From the NCBI GenBank assembly GCA_013695405.1, contig JACDAO010000784.1:1-5979 (forward strand): DNA of 5,979 nt, written 5' to 3'. The position numbers and the translations under genes are program-made. Under the pieces are notes generated by a model. It saw nothing but the letters and a program-made list of their open reading frames with translations. It was not told the DNA's origin and did no database searches. Positions 4,478 through 5,979 of this stretch are shown here, piece by piece (positions within the stretch are counted from its first letter, which is position 1; each line of letters starts with the position of its first letter). This DNA comes from Acidobacteriota bacterium. GTDB taxonomy: Bacteria; Acidobacteriota; Vicinamibacteria; Vicinamibacterales; Vicinamibacteraceae.

Positions 4478-5979
4478 ATGACGTCCACGCCCGACTCTCG
4501 GCCATCCGCCACACTGCTGCTCCGGCTGCGCTCCGCACCGGACGGCGCGGACGTCTACCCAGTGGACATCACCCTCGACGGCGAGGGCAGTCTCACGGCG
4601 CAGGCCACCGTGCCCGCGGACGCCCTCACCGCCTGCGAGTCGAGCCCGTGGGAGTACGGCCGTCGTCTGGGCGACGCGTTGTTTGCCGATGCCGGCCTGC
4701 GCCGGGCGCTGGCGTATGCGCGCGGGCTCGCGCCCCGGGTCTCGCTGTGCCTGCAGGTGGACGCCCCGTCGCTGCAGGACCTGCTGTGGGAGCGCCTGAT
4801 CCTCGTGGACGGCGGCCAGGAGACGGTGCTCGCGACCGACTCGCGCGTGGCGCTCTCACGCCGTATTCCATCGGAGACGCCCGCGCTGCCACCCGGCCGC
4901 GGCGCGTTCAGCCTCCTGCTGGTGCTGTCGTCCCCCGTGGAGCTGCAGCGCACGCCCGAGGGGTCGCTGCAGCCACTCGACGTGAGCGCCGAGGTCTCCG
5001 CCCTGCGCGAGGCCTGGACGCCTCTGGTGGAACGCGGGCAACTGCGCGTCACGATCCTGGGTCGGCTGGAGGAGGCCCTCGCGGCGAGCCTGCGGCAGGC
5101 GGGTTACGACGTGGACTCCGAGCCCGCGACGCTCGACGCGATCGTGGACCGCCTCGATTCGGTGGACAGCCTGCACCTGATCGCCCACGGCACCTTCAAG
5201 AACGGGCGCGCCACGCTGCTGCTGGAGAACGTGGAGGGCGGCGCCGCGGCCACGCCCGAGGACGCCTTCGTGTCGCGCCTCGGCCACGACACGCTGCGGC
5301 TGGTGTTCCTGCAGGCGTGCAAGAGCGCGGCGCGGCAGCCGGGCGCCCTCAACGTGATGAGTGGCCTGGCGCCGAAGCTCACCGGACGGGCCGCCGGCGT
5401 GGTCGCCATGCAGGACTTCGTGCGCATGGAGGACGCACGTCGATTCGCGCAGGCGTTCTACGACGCGCTGCTCCGCAGCGGCAACGCCGACGAGGCGGCC
5501 AACGCCGGCCGCCGCGCGATCTACCGGCCCGACAGCGGCAACTGGGCGATTCCGGCGGTCTACCTCGCTCCGAAGGCGACGTGCCTGTGGCAGCCGGATC
5601 CCGTGCTCAAGGCCATCCACGAGCTCGCCAAGAAGTTCAAGGGGCGGAGCGACGCGAAGCACCCCTTCCCGATCGAGGCGATTCGGCAGTGGCCGGACAT
5701 ATCGTCCAAGATGGAGACCAGCCCGCCCGGTCCTCGCGTCAGGATCCGGGACGCGGTCGATGCGGCGCTGTGTCCGCCCCAGGGAGAGGGGAGCGCCATC
5801 GTCGTCATCACCGGCAATCACGGCCGCGCGAAGACGGCGCAGTTGCAGGCGCTGTACGTGCACCACGCCGGGCAGCTGCAGCGCGACAGCGACCGGCTGC
5901 CCTTCTACGTGCACCTGAGCGCGATCCCGGCCGGAGACGAGGCACTGGAGGAGGTGCTCGCTGAAGGCATCGCGCTGAC
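4478..5979 (+). CDS. CHAT-domain protease with P-loop NTPase region, 3'-truncated by the window edge
   Basis: CHAT domains are caspase-like cysteine peptidases, and in gasdermin loci the neighbouring peptidase cleaves the gasdermin tail. The frame is open from ATG 4478 to the window end (500 codons). Residues about 10-150 resemble the CHAT lead-in, including Y-G-R-R-L-G-D-A-L-F and L-L-W-E-R-L (W104, E105). The catalytic region has H-L-I-A-H-G (His237) and F-L-Q-A-C-K-S (Cys281), the expected dyad and spacing. It continues to N-W-A-I-P-A-V-Y (355-362), the usual C-terminal strand. After a linker, V-V-I-T-G-N-H-G-R-A-K-T (442-453) forms a P-loop, followed by R-L-P-F-Y-V-H-L, typical of STAND/NACHT-like ATPases. 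The visible C-terminus is therefore the start of an NTPase, and the sensor part lies outside. The start has no clear ribosome site, and a GTG at 4454 is an alternative. The gene is divergent from the gasdermin, its probable substrate. Confidence 0.88.
   Translation, partial: MTSTPDSRPSATLLLRLRSAPDGADVYPVDITLDGEGSLTAQATVPADALTACESSPWEYGRRLGDALFADAGLRRALAYARGLAPRVSLCLQVDAPSLQDLLWERLILVDGGQETVLATDSRVALSRRIPSETPALPPGRGAFSLLLVLSSPVELQRTPEGSLQPLDVSAEVSALREAWTPLVERGQLRVTILGRLEEALAASLRQAGYDVDSEPATLDAIVDRLDSVDSLHLIAHGTFKNGRATLLLENVEGGAAATPEDAFVSRLGHDTLRLVFLQACKSAARQPGALNVMSGLAPKLTGRAAGVVAMQDFVRMEDARRFAQAFYDALLRSGNADEAANAGRRAIYRPDSGNWAIPAVYLAPKATCLWQPDPVLKAIHELAKKFKGRSDAKHPFPIEAIRQWPDISSKMETSPPGPRVRIRDAVDAALCPPQGEGSAIVVITGNHGRAKTAQLQALYVHHAGQLQRDSDRLPFYVHLSAIPAGDEALEEVLAEGIAL

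Noticed and set aside
4856..5914. A 352-codon minus-strand frame inside the CHAT gene.
   Set aside because: It has no family signature, and the opposite strand encodes a clearly recognisable protein.
4186..5964. A 592-codon plus-strand frame overlapping the CHAT gene.
   Set aside because: The frame starting at 4478 carries the CHAT dyad and P-loop in order. This one is an Arg/Gly/Pro-rich shadow.

Overview
This GC-rich window looks like soil or environmental bacterial chromosome. GTG starts and hairpin-bounded genes fit that, but nothing fixes the lineage. An acidobacterial or similar high-GC Gram-negative origin is only a guess. Both edges cut genes: a PP2C-type phosphatase is missing its first codons at the left end, and a large CHAT-domain protein runs off the right end.

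Layout, left to right. Positions 1-855 (+) hold a PP2C Ser/Thr phosphatase with the metal-binding motifs intact. Positions 856-1144 hold no convincing gene but carry two perfect hairpins (879-899 and 950-972) that probably end the phosphatase transcript. A likely two-gene unit follows on the same strand: an 82-residue acidic protein (1145-1393) and a 415-residue sialidase/BNR-like beta-propeller protein (1426-2673). A short convergent spacer with hairpins (2674-2768) separates these from a minus-strand pair: a TauE/SafE-type membrane transporter (2769-3497) and, upstream of it, a 267-residue protein recognised as a bacterial gasdermin (3536-4339). Divergent from the gasdermin, across 138 bases, a CHAT protease with a following P-loop NTPase region starts at 4478 (+) and continues past the window.

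The main result is the gasdermin/CHAT pair. Known bacterial gasdermins are autoinhibited, N-terminally palmitoylated pore-forming proteins. A neighbouring caspase-like, CHAT-like or trypsin-like protease removes a short C-terminal tail, and the released protein permeabilises the cell membrane in an abortive anti-phage response. Here the pore former has a cysteine at position 4 once the start is placed at a GTG behind a perfect Shine-Dalgarno sequence. The protease has a His/Cys dyad (H237, C281) followed by a GxxGxxKT P-loop, consistent with a STAND/NACHT-like sensor or switch. The divergent layout differs from the usual co-directional gasdermin-protease operon. Roles of the transporter, propeller and small acidic protein in this system are unproven.
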